A stretch of DNA of 8,399 nucleotides from Holosporales bacterium (GCA_003542655.1 DPKF01000103.1:1-8399); one strand, 5' to 3'; shown: positions 1 through 7,960, counted from the stretch's first letter. Numbers and translations are program-made. Notes: generated by a model from the letters alone, not told the origin.

Positions 1-381
1 CTCGATAAAGAAAATACGATTAATAGTTTAAAACTGGCTGCAGACTTGTTAATTGATAAAAAAGATTGGGAAGGTGCTCGTAAACGTCTTTTTCAACTTG
101 TTTTAAACTTAGATGATAAGGAGCATAAAGATATTAAAGTTGACTCCTTATATTGGTTAGCAATGATTAACATTTTAACAAATCGCATTTATGACAACCA
201 GGCTTTAGTTTTTGTTAACAAACAGTTTATTGCAGGGCTGCCTGAAAGCGTGCGCCATAATTTTGATTTACTTACAAGTGATAAAGAAATGCAGACAATG
301 ACAAGATCTTCTGTTGAAAAATACCTTAATGATAGAGGTATGAATGCGTTTTATGAATCATATATGAAAAAAAAGAACTGA
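1..381 (+). CDS. 3' end of a hypothetical helical (possibly TPR-like) protein, 5' truncated
   Basis: The frame is open from base 1 and closes with TGA at 379-381, leaving 126 codons of a gene that starts outside the window. A TTG at 46 could be read as a start, but it lies inside continuous coding sequence and has no ribosome binding site, so it is more likely internal. The visible part is hydrophilic and helix-forming. An early segment (LLIDKKDWEGARKRL) has the spacing of a TPR-like helix pair, and a second amphipathic stretch follows around LYWLAMINIL. The tail is lysine-rich (YMKKKN). There is no membrane segment or catalytic motif. The segment faintly resembles the C-terminal TPR part of alphaproteobacterial HemY-like proteins, but the Trp/Cys-rich end I would expect there is absent, so I do not assign that name. 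A hairpin terminator follows the stop codon, so this is probably the last gene of its transcript. Confidence 0.7.
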   Translation, partial: LDKENTINSLKLAADLLIDKKDWEGARKRLFQLVLNLDDKEHKDIKVDSLYWLAMINILTNRIYDNQALVFVNKQFIAGLPESVRHNFDLLTSDKEMQTMTRSSVEKYLNDRGMNAFYESYMKKKN

Positions 382-398
382 AGTACAATGGTGATAAA

Positions 399-444
399 GA
401 ATATAAACATTAAAATGTTTATATTCATATTTTTACATTTTTTT
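399..444 (+). terminator. Rho-independent terminator after the upstream gene
   Basis: A perfect 12-bp inverted repeat (399-410 paired with 415-426, 4-base TAAA loop) begins 17 bases after the stop codon at 381. It is followed by two T tracts, T5 at 430-434 and T7 at 438-444. The stem is mostly A/T with three G/C pairs, which fits a terminator in an AT-rich genome. It isolates the partial gene at the left edge from the dehydrogenase gene. Confidence 0.7.
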
Positions 445-461
445 AATTAAAGCATGATAAT
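432..461 (+). promoter_or_regulatory. Candidate sigma-70-type promoter for the glutamate dehydrogenase gene
   Basis: TTTACA at 432-437 (5 of 6 against TTGACA) and GATAAT at 456-461 (5 of 6 against TATAAT) are separated by 18 bp. A transcript starting near 468 would have a leader of about 30 bases. The -35 box sits inside the T tract of the preceding terminator. An alternative -10 (TATACT, 480-485) lies closer to the ATG but has no convincing -35. In such AT-rich sequence these matches can arise by chance. Confidence 0.3.
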
Positions 462-498
462 CTAAGATGGTAAGCACTTTATACTATAAAATATCTTA

Positions 499-3400
499 AT
501 GATTGATAATTCAGCCGATAGAGCACGTTCTGATTTAATTAAAAAAATCATGACAGTTTATTTGCAAAAAAATATGGCTGTTGTTGGGGGTGAACATTTT
601 TTTCATTCTTTTGTTGAGTCTATGCTTTCGATGCAGGGAAATGAATTTCTTAACCAGCTTACTGAAGATGCAAAATTTAAATCTTACGCACAAGCTTTAT
701 ATAATCTTTGGATAACCTTTTCTAAATGGGAAGCGCGTTCTGTTCCAACATTTAGTGTTGTAAAAAATCAGGCTTCAGAACATCAGACATTTTTTTCAAT
801 AGTTAGTCAAGATTACAATTATATTTTACGAAGCCTGCTTTATTTATTTAAAAACGCAAACATTAAATATATTAATATGATGCACCCTGTTCTAAGGGTG
901 AGACGCTCTGCTGATGGCACTTTAATTGATCTGGACGCTTTGAAAAATACGCACCGAACAGAGTATCATTTTGAATCTGTTGTGCATTGCTTAATCTTAT
1001 CGCCATTAAGTGATGGTGAATTAGAAAATTTACAAAACGATATACGTAACCTATTTGTAGAATTAACAACAATTCATGCAGGTATTAAACCAGCAGAGCA
1101 AAAAATGCAGTTATTGTCTACTGCTTTGTATAAAAATACAGAGCAAGGTGCATTTTTAAATTGGGTGAAAAACGGGTTCTACTATTTTTATGGATATCGT
1201 TACTTTAATATAAATGGTTCTTTCGGTACCACTAGATTTTCTTTAGATGAACACTCTGTTCAAGGTTTGTTTTCTATTGATAAATTCAATAAACATCATG
1301 AGTTGCTGCCAAGCTTTAGCGATGAAAATTTAGAAGCGAAACTGCTTCTTTCAAAATCCCCCCTAAGGTCACACATTAACAATGGTTCAAGGTATGATTC
1401 GATAGAATTACCAGCTCTTAATGAAAATGGAAAAATTAAAGGCCTTTATCAATTTATTGGTTCTTTCACGTCTGATTTTTTTAGTGCATCGCCATCTATT
1501 GTACCCATCGCACGCACAAAGGTTAAAACTGTGTTTGATCAGTTTGGTTTTGATCCTGAGTGGTATAATGGAAAACTCCTCAAAGCGATTATCGACAGTA
1601 TTCCCCTAGATTTCTTTTTTCAATTAGATGCACGTACGTTGACACAAATTTGTCAACGTGTTTTGAAAAATCAAAAAACTATTAGTTTTTATATTCGGGG
1701 AGAAGTTCATGACCCTTATGTAACAATTCTTGTATTTTTGCCTGTTGAAAAATATAGCTATGCCCTTAAATCCAATATTAGAGAATACTTCGAAACAGAA
1801 TTAAAGGGTATCATTCGATCTGAACATGTTCATATTGAAGATCAATTATATACACGCATGGTTTTTGTATTAGATAGGCATGATGGAAAAACAGCCGTTT
1901 TTGATCATCAGGCTTTGCAAGAAGGATTAAATGCACTTAGTGAATCATGGGAAGAAAAATTACTAAAAATGGCTGATTATGATTTAGCTCAGCACGTTTT
2001 AGATATCTTTCCAAAAGCGTATAAAGAAGATTGCTCCCCAAATATTGCGTTACAAGATTTTGCCGATTTTCAAAAAATGATCAACCAAAAAAAAGTGATT
2101 TTTAATTTATATGATGTTGACGGCGAACTTGAACTTCATATGTTTAATCCCAAAGGTGCCAGTTTATTATCTGAAATTTTACCAATTTTAGAAAAATTTG
2201 GATTAGAAGTTTTTGAAGAATCAATATATTGCTTAAATCAAGATGATATTGATACAGTGCCAATATTGCAGTTGTTCTTTATTAAATTTAAGAATCAAAC
2301 CACGTCACTTAATGGTTTTAAAGAACGTTTTTTAGAAGCAATTGATAATGTTTGGTCAAAACACGCAGAAAGTGATGATTTAAACCAGCTGATTGCCCAA
2401 ACACAGTTAACATTACGCGATGTAAAATTAATGAGGGCATTTATTAAGTTCAGCAGTCAAACCGGGCTTAAATATTCTTACTATTATATTGTTGATATTT
2501 TAAAATCACATCCACAGTTTATTTCAGATATTGTTCAATGCTTTGGTTATAAATTCACTCCAAAACACTATAATATAGAACAATCAGAGAGAATTATTCA
2601 ATCTTGTGAACTATATTGTGCGGATCTTGAAAAAGTTGATGAAGATATTATTCTGCGTCATATAATAAGTGTCTTAAATGCGGCAATCAGAACAAACTAT
2701 TATCAAACAATAGAAGGGTCTGAAAACCAGTCTTATAAAGATTCCATAAGTATTAAATTTTCTTCTAGAAAAATATTGAATTTACCAACGCCTGCTCCTC
2801 TCTATGAAATTTTCGTATATTCGTCAGAAATGGAAGGCATTCATTTGCGTGGTGGAAAAGTTGCCCGAGGCGGATTGCGTTGGTCAGACCGTGCCGAAGA
2901 TTTTAGGTATGAGGTTTTAGCCTTAATGAAGGCGCAGATGGTGAAAAATTCAGTGATTATACCCTTGGGCTCTAAGGGTGGTTTTATTGTTAAAAATTTT
3001 GAAAATGCTAAGAAGAATGGCGCAACAAGAGAAGAATTACACAATTTAGTTGTTACATCTTATAAAAATTTTATCAGCGCTTTATTAGATATTACAGACA
3101 ATCTTGTCGATAATAAAATCATTAAACCACAAAATTGTGTATGCCATGATGAAGATGACCCTTATTTAGTTGTTGCTGCCGATAAAGGGACGGCAACATT
3201 TTCTGATATTGCCAATAGTGTATCTAAACAGTATGGTTTTTGGTTAGGTGATGCGTTTGCATCCGGTGGGTCAAAAGGGTATGATCACAAAAAAATGGGC
3301 ATTACTGCTAGAGGATCTTGGGTTAGTGTAAAACATCATTTTTTAGAAAAAGATATCGATGTTCAAAAGGACCCCTTTACAGTTATTGGTATTGGGGACA

Positions 3401-5226
3401 TGAGCGGCGATGTATTTGGAAATGGTATGCTGCAATCAGATAAAATACGTTTACTTGCGGCTTTTAATCATGAACATATTTTTATTGATCCGACACCAGA
3501 TGAAAGTAAATCGTATACAGAGCGAAAACGTTTGTTTGAAAACCCACAGTTAAAATGGGCTGATTATAATGCAGAACTTATATCTAAGGGGGGTGGGGTA
3601 TATAGTCGTTTTGTAAAGTCTATTACCATTACACCTGAAATGCATCAAGTATTTGGTATTAATCCTAAAATAACCGCTATGCGGCCTGATGATTTAATAA
3701 AATGCTTACTAACAGCACCTGTAGATCTGCTCTATTTTGGGGGGATCGGTACGTTTATTAAAGCTTCCCATGAATCACATACGGATACGCAAGATCGTTC
3801 AAATGATGCTATTCGCGTGAATGCAAAAAGCATCCAAGCAAAAGTTATTGGTGAGGGTGCAAACCTGGGGATTACACAATTAGGGAGAATTGAATTTTCT
3901 TTAAACGGTGGCCGTATTAATATGGACGCCATTGATAATTCAGCAGGCGTTGATTGTTCTGATCATGAAGTTAATTTAAAAATATTTTTCAATCAATTGA
4001 TACAACAAAACACCTTGTCGCAAAGCGCGCGTGATGAACTGCTCGTTGAAATGGAAAATTCTGTTGCTGAACTTGTGTTACAAGATACAAAACAGCAAAC
4101 GTTTTTGCTGAGTGTCATGGAAAAAACCTCCCTTACCAATATATCGACTTATGAGCAGTTAATAGACGATATGTCTAAAAATACAGATATGCCACTCAGC
4201 CGAATAGTTGAGTTTTTACCAGATCAAGAAGAATTGGCGTTAAGGCATGGCCGTGGCTTATCTTATACCAGGCCAGAACTTGCGATCATCACATCTTATG
4301 CTAAAATTCAATTGTACCAACAGTTGCTAAAATGCCTAGATGGTCATGAATATGATCAATACTATATTAGTTATTTTCCTGAAATACTCAAAAAACGTTT
4401 TTCGGCTGAACTGCAACACCACCCCTTAAAACGCGAAATTTTATGCACTGTTCTGTCTAACTATCTTATCAATAGATGCGGTGCAAATTTTTTAAATGAG
4501 ATTATTTCTAATATTGGTGTTGATTATGCACAAATTATCAAAGCATTCTTCAAAATTGCAGAACTTGCAAAATTTGATATATTATGGGATGAAGTTGTTT
4601 CTACAGATGACATTTCAATCCTTGAAAAATATGATGCATGGGAAAAAATAACCCAAGCCATACGTCAAATGATTTTTAGTTATTTACGGCATAGACAAAC
4701 CATAGAGAAATATAATGAAGATCAGTTCGCTGTAAATATTGAAACTGTGATTGCAACATTTACAAAAGAATGTGATGTCTCCGGGTGTACATTAGCGCGC
4801 AAAATAGAACTATTATCATATTTTCCTATTGCTTTAGAGGTCTCCGTTAACCAATTGGAAGGCAACATCCAATCTGTTTCTTCCTTTTATGATTATTTTG
4901 AAAAAATTTCAAGCAAATTAGATTTTACTTTTTTATTCAATATTCAAAGTGAAAATAAATTTGATAAACCATGGGAATTAGGCACAAAGCATATTCTTGA
5001 TGATGATTTATTAAATGCGATGACAGCCTGTGTTATGCATGCAATGAATGCACCTTCGCTGGAATCGTGGTTTCAAGAAAACGCCGATAGTATTAAGTTA
5101 TATAGGCGTCACATGAAGCTTGCGAAAAGTGCCTATACAACGAATGATAAAAATCTGGGGATTATTACGTATGCTGTTAAACAGCTTGGTTTGTTAAATA
5201 CAGCTTCAAAAACCGAACTCACGTAG
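499..5226 (+). CDS. gdhB: NAD-dependent glutamate dehydrogenase, large (about 180 kDa) class
   Basis: This enzyme oxidatively deaminates L-glutamate to 2-oxoglutarate and ammonium with NAD+ in the cytosol, linking amino-acid catabolism to the TCA cycle. The 1575 residues are full length for the large-GDH family (about 1500-1650). The N-terminal half is the long ACT-like/helical regulatory region; HPVLRVRR is a conserved element there. The catalytic core is unmistakable: ARGGLRWSDR (789-798), MKAQMVKN (810-817) and GSKGGF (824-829) carry the conserved substrate and catalytic lysines (K811, K826 by family comparison). AADKGTATFSD (893-903) and GYDHKKMGITARG (927-939) follow. The Rossmann-type NAD site contains GIGDMSGDVFGNGML (964-978), then GGIGTFIKA (1081-1089), GEGANLG (1118-1124) and DNSAGVDCSDHEVN (1146-1159). 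TRPELA (1257-1262) lies in the C-terminal helical domain. No frameshift or missing key residue is seen. The ATG at 499 keeps the expected N-terminus but has no Shine-Dalgarno sequence. A terminator separates it from the gene upstream, so it is probably transcribed alone. Confidence 0.97.
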   Translation: MIDNSADRARSDLIKKIMTVYLQKNMAVVGGEHFFHSFVESMLSMQGNEFLNQLTEDAKFKSYAQALYNLWITFSKWEARSVPTFSVVKNQASEHQTFFSIVSQDYNYILRSLLYLFKNANIKYINMMHPVLRVRRSADGTLIDLDALKNTHRTEYHFESVVHCLILSPLSDGELENLQNDIRNLFVELTTIHAGIKPAEQKMQLLSTALYKNTEQGAFLNWVKNGFYYFYGYRYFNINGSFGTTRFSLDEHSVQGLFSIDKFNKHHELLPSFSDENLEAKLLLSKSPLRSHINNGSRYDSIELPALNENGKIKGLYQFIGSFTSDFFSASPSIVPIARTKVKTVFDQFGFDPEWYNGKLLKAIIDSIPLDFFFQLDARTLTQICQRVLKNQKTISFYIRGEVHDPYVTILVFLPVEKYSYALKSNIREYFETELKGIIRSEHVHIEDQLYTRMVFVLDRHDGKTAVFDHQALQEGLNALSESWEEKLLKMADYDLAQHVLDIFPKAYKEDCSPNIALQDFADFQKMINQKKVIFNLYDVDGELELHMFNPKGASLLSEILPILEKFGLEVFEESIYCLNQDDIDTVPILQLFFIKFKNQTTSLNGFKERFLEAIDNVWSKHAESDDLNQLIAQTQLTLRDVKLMRAFIKFSSQTGLKYSYYYIVDILKSHPQFISDIVQCFGYKFTPKHYNIEQSERIIQSCELYCADLEKVDEDIILRHIISVLNAAIRTNYYQTIEGSENQSYKDSISIKFSSRKILNLPTPAPLYEIFVYSSEMEGIHLRGGKVARGGLRWSDRAEDFRYEVLALMKAQMVKNSVIIPLGSKGGFIVKNFENAKKNGATREELHNLVVTSYKNFISALLDITDNLVDNKIIKPQNCVCHDEDDPYLVVAADKGTATFSDIANSVSKQYGFWLGDAFASGGSKGYDHKKMGITARGSWVSVKHHFLEKDIDVQKDPFTVIGIGDMSGDVFGNGMLQSDKIRLLAAFNHEHIFIDPTPDESKSYTERKRLFENPQLKWADYNAELISKGGGVYSRFVKSITITPEMHQVFGINPKITAMRPDDLIKCLLTAPVDLLYFGGIGTFIKASHESHTDTQDRSNDAIRVNAKSIQAKVIGEGANLGITQLGRIEFSLNGGRINMDAIDNSAGVDCSDHEVNLKIFFNQLIQQNTLSQSARDELLVEMENSVAELVLQDTKQQTFLLSVMEKTSLTNISTYEQLIDDMSKNTDMPLSRIVEFLPDQEELALRHGRGLSYTRPELAIITSYAKIQLYQQLLKCLDGHEYDQYYISYFPEILKKRFSAELQHHPLKREILCTVLSNYLINRCGANFLNEIISNIGVDYAQIIKAFFKIAELAKFDILWDEVVSTDDISILEKYDAWEKITQAIRQMIFSYLRHRQTIEKYNEDQFAVNIETVIATFTKECDVSGCTLARKIELLSYFPIALEVSVNQLEGNIQSVSSFYDYFEKISSKLDFTFLFNIQSENKFDKPWELGTKHILDDDLLNAMTACVMHAMNAPSLESWFQENADSIKLYRRHMKLAKSAYTTNDKNLGIITYAVKQLGLLNTASKTELT

Positions 5227-5667
5227 CACATTCGTATACACGTCTTTTCTAAAGTCTTTACAATAGTGCATAACTGTTTTTTTATCGGCCCACATATAGG
5301 CAGAAAATTCTGGATGTTTTGTTTGTAGATTTATATCGGCCTCCTTCCCAATAAATTTGCATAAAAACCATTTTTGACGTTGCCCAATAACACCATCGCC
5401 CCAATATTGTTGAACATTTTTCAAAATTTCATCAGGCAGTATATATGAATGCCAATTTGAACTCTCTTTTAGAACCTCAATTTGATTGGTGCCTATTTCT
5501 TCTTCAATTTCGCGAAACAGAGCTTCTTTAGGGAGTTCCTTGAGATCAATACCCCCTTGAGGCATTTGCCAAGAATCTTTAAGCCCACATCGTTCGCCTA
5601 AAAAAATTTGGTTCTGATGATTGATAATAACGGCACCAACACACGGCCTATATTGCTTGTCCACCAT
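5206..5667 (-). CDS. rppH: RNA pyrophosphohydrolase (Nudix family), RppH
   Basis: This enzyme converts 5'-triphosphate RNA ends to monophosphate, which triggers 5'-end-dependent mRNA decay by RNase E-type nucleases. The same family includes NudH/YgdP and the Bartonella invasion-associated IalA. The 153-residue protein is a single Nudix domain. YRPCVG (6-11) is the usual N-terminal strand. WQMPQGGID (33-41) leads into the Nudix box, G38-x5-E44-x7-R52-E53-I-x-E56-E57-x-G59, with all metal-binding glutamates present. GQRQKWF and HPEFSAYMW are RppH-specific elements, and the CVG, MPQGGID and EEEIGT variants look alphaproteobacterial. It lacks the long basic C-terminal tail of the enterobacterial enzyme. 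The stop (complement of 5206-5208) lies inside the 3' end of the dehydrogenase gene, a 21-bp convergent overlap. The ATG (complement of 5665-5667) was chosen because it directly precedes the conserved YRPCVG region. No Shine-Dalgarno sequence precedes it. Confidence 0.95.
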   Translation of the reverse strand: MVDKQYRPCVGAVIINHQNQIFLGERCGLKDSWQMPQGGIDLKELPKEALFREIEEEIGTNQIEVLKESSNWHSYILPDEILKNVQQYWGDGVIGQRQKWFLCKFIGKEADINLQTKHPEFSAYMWADKKTVMHYCKDFRKDVYTNVLREFGF

Positions 5668-5680
5668 CTATATGAAATTC

Positions 5681-5686
5681 ATTATA
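5681..5686 (-). promoter_or_regulatory. Candidate -10 element for rppH, close to the start codon
   Basis: Read on the minus strand this is a perfect TATAAT, with only 13 bases between it and the rppH ATG. A transcript starting about 7 bases downstream would carry a leader of roughly 6 bases, making it nearly leaderless. No good -35 match is visible at 16-18 bp spacing. TATAAT is common by chance in AT-rich DNA, so confidence is low. Confidence 0.35.
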
Positions 5687-5834
5687 TGTACTAGGAGGAT
5701 TGTAGCATCCAAAATGGATTTATGACACATTTGATTTTTAAATTTAATATTGATTGGTAAAAAAAACAGGGTATATAGATCATGATGAATCTGTGAAAAA
5801 TATTAACTACTTATTAAGAATATCGCTGTACCAT

Positions 5835-5859
5835 TATAATATATATTAAAATATATAAT
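5835..5859 (+). promoter_or_regulatory. Candidate promoter region of the 683-residue exported protein gene, two TATAAT boxes
   Basis: Two perfect TATAAT hexamers occur at 5835-5840 and 5854-5859, upstream of the ATG at 5874. The first has suitable spacing for a start near 5847 and a leader of about 27 bases. A weak -35 candidate, TTATTA at 5811-5816, lies 18 bp upstream. Between them is an A/T inverted repeat (5840-5847 with 5850-5857) that could simply reflect the AT content. Confidence 0.35.
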
Positions 5860-5862
5860 GTT

Positions 5863-5866
5863 AGGA
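5863..5866 (+). promoter_or_regulatory. Shine-Dalgarno sequence of the 683-residue protein gene
   Basis: AGGA at 5863-5866 lies 7 bases before the ATG at 5874, the normal spacing. It supports that start codon. It is the only clear ribosome binding site correctly placed for a gene in this window. Confidence 0.6.
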
Positions 5867-5873
5867 CAACGTT

Positions 5874-7925
5874 ATGAGAAAACCAATCTATTTATTAAGC
5901 ATTTTCTGTAGCATCATTACTTTAACAAGCACATTATTTTCTGCACCATATAGAGATGATGGATGGGGACGAAGCCGTTATGAAGATGCTTATACACGTG
6001 ATTTAAGACAACAAGATATTCGTGCGCGCGAAAAGCAAGAACGCCTGCGTAAGGAACAAGAAGTGCGCCGTAAGAAATACCGCAGTATTTTTGAATTAAC
6101 ATCTATATTTGACGCCGTTTCAAGAAAAATATCGAATGATGCGCTGATTAATGTTTTTAAACAAATGCAACTCATATTTGGAGATGATGTTATTTACCAA
6201 GTGATAGATAGTCTGTCACAGCCTGATATCAGAAGTACTTTACTAGACGCTTTCTTTGATGAAGATACAGCTTCTGATCATATAGCCATCAAGTTAGACG
6301 ATAATTTTTATGCACGGTTTTTGGCGTCTATATCTTTCTCAAAAGCTGTATCACAAAGTACAGTGCAAGCATTTAGCAGTATTCTAGAACAAAAACTTTT
6401 TGATAGGTGGGATAATATTAGCCGATTGAAAGCACAGATTATTGATCAAAAAATGGGATATATTCCAGCACAACAATTAACGCCTCTTGTCAATATTATG
6501 AATAAAGCTGCAAAAAACACTGAAATTTCTAAAGAATTCATGGCATCTGCCTTTGAAAATATGAAAGAAACCTTTGATTATGCCTTTGCTCATCAACTTG
6601 TAAACACACTGGTTGATAAAAATATGCGCAGCCAGATTTTAACTGAAAACTTTGGTGAAGGCAATCCTAAAGATAAAACAGCAGTTGTAATAAACCCACA
6701 ATTTTATGCAACCCTAATAGATGCCTTATATGAAGATGAAGATATTGAACCGGCTGACACAGATGTTTTTGTGCAAATAGCAGAAGGCATATTAAGCAAA
6801 GAATGGAAAAGAATTGACTCTTTAAGAACGCAAGAAGTCAGTAAATTTAAAGATGCTTGGGGGGCTGTAGATAATACAGAACAAATGCAAACGCTTGAAT
6901 TAGATGGTATCTTACGTCAAAGAAATGTGAATACCGATAAAATTAAAGCACAGTTTATTATTGATTTTATGACAACCTATATGGAAACGAAGACAACAGC
7001 GACCGTCTCTGCATTTGGTAATTTTAATACGGTTCAAGATACGAGGCTGGATCGATTAAAAACAGCTTTTAAAACAGTAAAAACGACTTATATTAACAAA
7101 CTTTCTGATAAACGCTATGCCCGCAATATTGCAAACGCAGGTTTTGTAAAAGATTTTTCCACATTAATAGACAAGGTTGAAAAGATGACCATGCAAATAG
7201 ATGGTCCACGTTATACGCCATGGTTATTCCAGACATATCTCTCAAAACTGACAAATCAAAATTTTAGAGCACAAGTACAAAATGGCGCACGTATTGATAT
7301 CAAAAAAGCTTTTGCCGATTTTGCGCAGTCACAAACGAATGGAAAACCAGCACAGATGAATTCTGATATGCTTTATTTACTCTGCATTCAATTAATTGGG
7401 ATTTTAGAAACAGAAGTTCTGAATGGTGATTCAATCACAAAAGTTCAAGATTTCATTAAAAATACCCAGGAATTATTACAAGTAACATTGCCATCAAAAT
7501 TAAATAATTCACCTGTGGTGATGGGTGTTTTACAAACAATTCTGCAAACAATACCTGCCCAAGTTCAAAAACCAGATGTAAATATTTTATTTGGCGTGGG
7601 CATCTTTAATATGATTAAGCTTTTTGGATTAAATGGGCCTATGCAGCAAATACTGGTTCAGCGCATTCAGCCAACTCTTGGTAAAATGGGTATAAGCAAT
7701 CAAACAGTTGCGCAATACCAAACGCTGGTGGTGCAGCATTTGCAACAATTAAAAATAATTACTGCCAGTTCCACGCAAAAACTAGATCTGTTTAATCAAA
7801 AACAATCAGGATCTGCAAACCAACAAGATCAATCGCAAAGCATATTAGAAAAGACCCTAGGTGCTGTTGATTCAGTGTCAAAGACATCTATCGGTAAGAA
7901 TTTTTTTAACAAACTTTTTGGTTAA
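5874..7925 (+). CDS. Hypothetical exported helical protein with internal repeats, 683 aa
   Basis: I do not recognise a family. The N-terminus is a Sec signal peptide: basic MRK, then a hydrophobic stretch (residues 5-22) ending in LFSA. Cleavage after A24 would put a proline at +1, which is unfavourable, so the exact site is unclear. There is no lipobox cysteine. Residues 43-68 are extremely charged (about 17 of 26 are R, K, D or E), probably a helix or coiled coil. From residue 75 the protein is almost wholly helix-forming and hydrophilic. It contains a duplicated segment: residues 95-190 align without gaps to 227-322 (shared F, M, RS, FYA, W, I, L and Q positions). A weaker third copy may occupy about 428-515. 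A Gln/Ser/Asn-rich linker (641-656) precedes a short C-terminal helix. Beyond C12 in the signal, cysteine is rare. No enzyme motif or second clear membrane segment is visible. The start is fixed by AGGA 7 bases upstream. Export is a sound inference; an envelope or host-interaction role is speculation. Confidence 0.85.
   Translation: MRKPIYLLSIFCSIITLTSTLFSAPYRDDGWGRSRYEDAYTRDLRQQDIRAREKQERLRKEQEVRRKKYRSIFELTSIFDAVSRKISNDALINVFKQMQLIFGDDVIYQVIDSLSQPDIRSTLLDAFFDEDTASDHIAIKLDDNFYARFLASISFSKAVSQSTVQAFSSILEQKLFDRWDNISRLKAQIIDQKMGYIPAQQLTPLVNIMNKAAKNTEISKEFMASAFENMKETFDYAFAHQLVNTLVDKNMRSQILTENFGEGNPKDKTAVVINPQFYATLIDALYEDEDIEPADTDVFVQIAEGILSKEWKRIDSLRTQEVSKFKDAWGAVDNTEQMQTLELDGILRQRNVNTDKIKAQFIIDFMTTYMETKTTATVSAFGNFNTVQDTRLDRLKTAFKTVKTTYINKLSDKRYARNIANAGFVKDFSTLIDKVEKMTMQIDGPRYTPWLFQTYLSKLTNQNFRAQVQNGARIDIKKAFADFAQSQTNGKPAQMNSDMLYLLCIQLIGILETEVLNGDSITKVQDFIKNTQELLQVTLPSKLNNSPVVMGVLQTILQTIPAQVQKPDVNILFGVGIFNMIKLFGLNGPMQQILVQRIQPTLGKMGISNQTVAQYQTLVVQHLQQLKIITASSTQKLDLFNQKQSGSANQQDQSQSILEKTLGAVDSVSKTSIGKNFFNKLFG
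6096..6443 (+). repeat. Protein-level repeat copy A in the 683-residue exported protein
   Basis: Residues 75-190, opening with LT and a helix around SIFDAVSRKI. The gap-free core is residues 95-190. Marker residues are F95, M98, F102, Q109, L114, R120, S121, F128, F145-Y146-A147, W179, I182, L185 and Q188. The similarity is visible in the protein rather than in the DNA, so the duplication is old. Confidence 0.6.
6477..6839 (+). repeat. Protein-level repeat copy B in the 683-residue exported protein
   Basis: Residues 202-322, also opening with LT. From residue 227 it matches copy A at a constant offset of 132: F227, M230, F234, Q241, L246, R252, S253, F260, F277-Y278-A279, W311, I314, L317 and Q320. 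It has about five extra residues near its start relative to copy A. Confidence 0.6.
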
Positions 7926-7960
7926 CTTGCACAGACCTTTTAAAAAATGCACTATTTCCA

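Noticed and set aside
1..381. HemY-like (TPR) identity for the left-edge gene
   Set aside because: Only a short DW.GAR-type segment resembles that family, and the C-terminal sequence does not fit. Kept as hypothetical.
872..1072. Minus-strand ORF of 66 codons inside the dehydrogenase gene
   Set aside because: It lies wholly within a strongly conserved enzyme gene on the other strand, has no ribosome binding site and resembles no family. The same applies to the antisense ORFs at 2841-3044 and 3732-3932 and the plus-strand ORF at 1421-1609.
3587..3599. G-rich run (six G, T, four G), and another G6 near 3739-3744, as possible phase-variable tracts or G-quadruplex
   Set aside because: Both encode conserved glycine stretches of the catalytic domain in an intact frame. 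The runs are short and too few to form a convincing quadruplex.
5726..5830. Search for a small RNA gene, riboswitch or short CDS in the divergent intergenic region
   Set aside because: Only AT-rich sequence with short, imperfect palindromes (for example around ATCATGAT near 5780) was seen. There was no ORF with a ribosome binding site and no recognisable RNA motif.
5917..6175. Two overlapping minus-strand ORFs of 61 codons opposite the start of the exported protein gene
   Set aside because: They overlap a gene with a clear signal peptide and Shine-Dalgarno sequence, have no initiation signals of their own, and look like antisense shadows of the charged Arg/Glu-rich coding region.
7901..7926. 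Weak inverted repeat TTAAC/GTTAA at the end of the 683-residue protein gene as a terminator
   Set aside because: The stem is only 5 bp of mostly A/T with no following T tract, so it is not a credible Rho-independent terminator.
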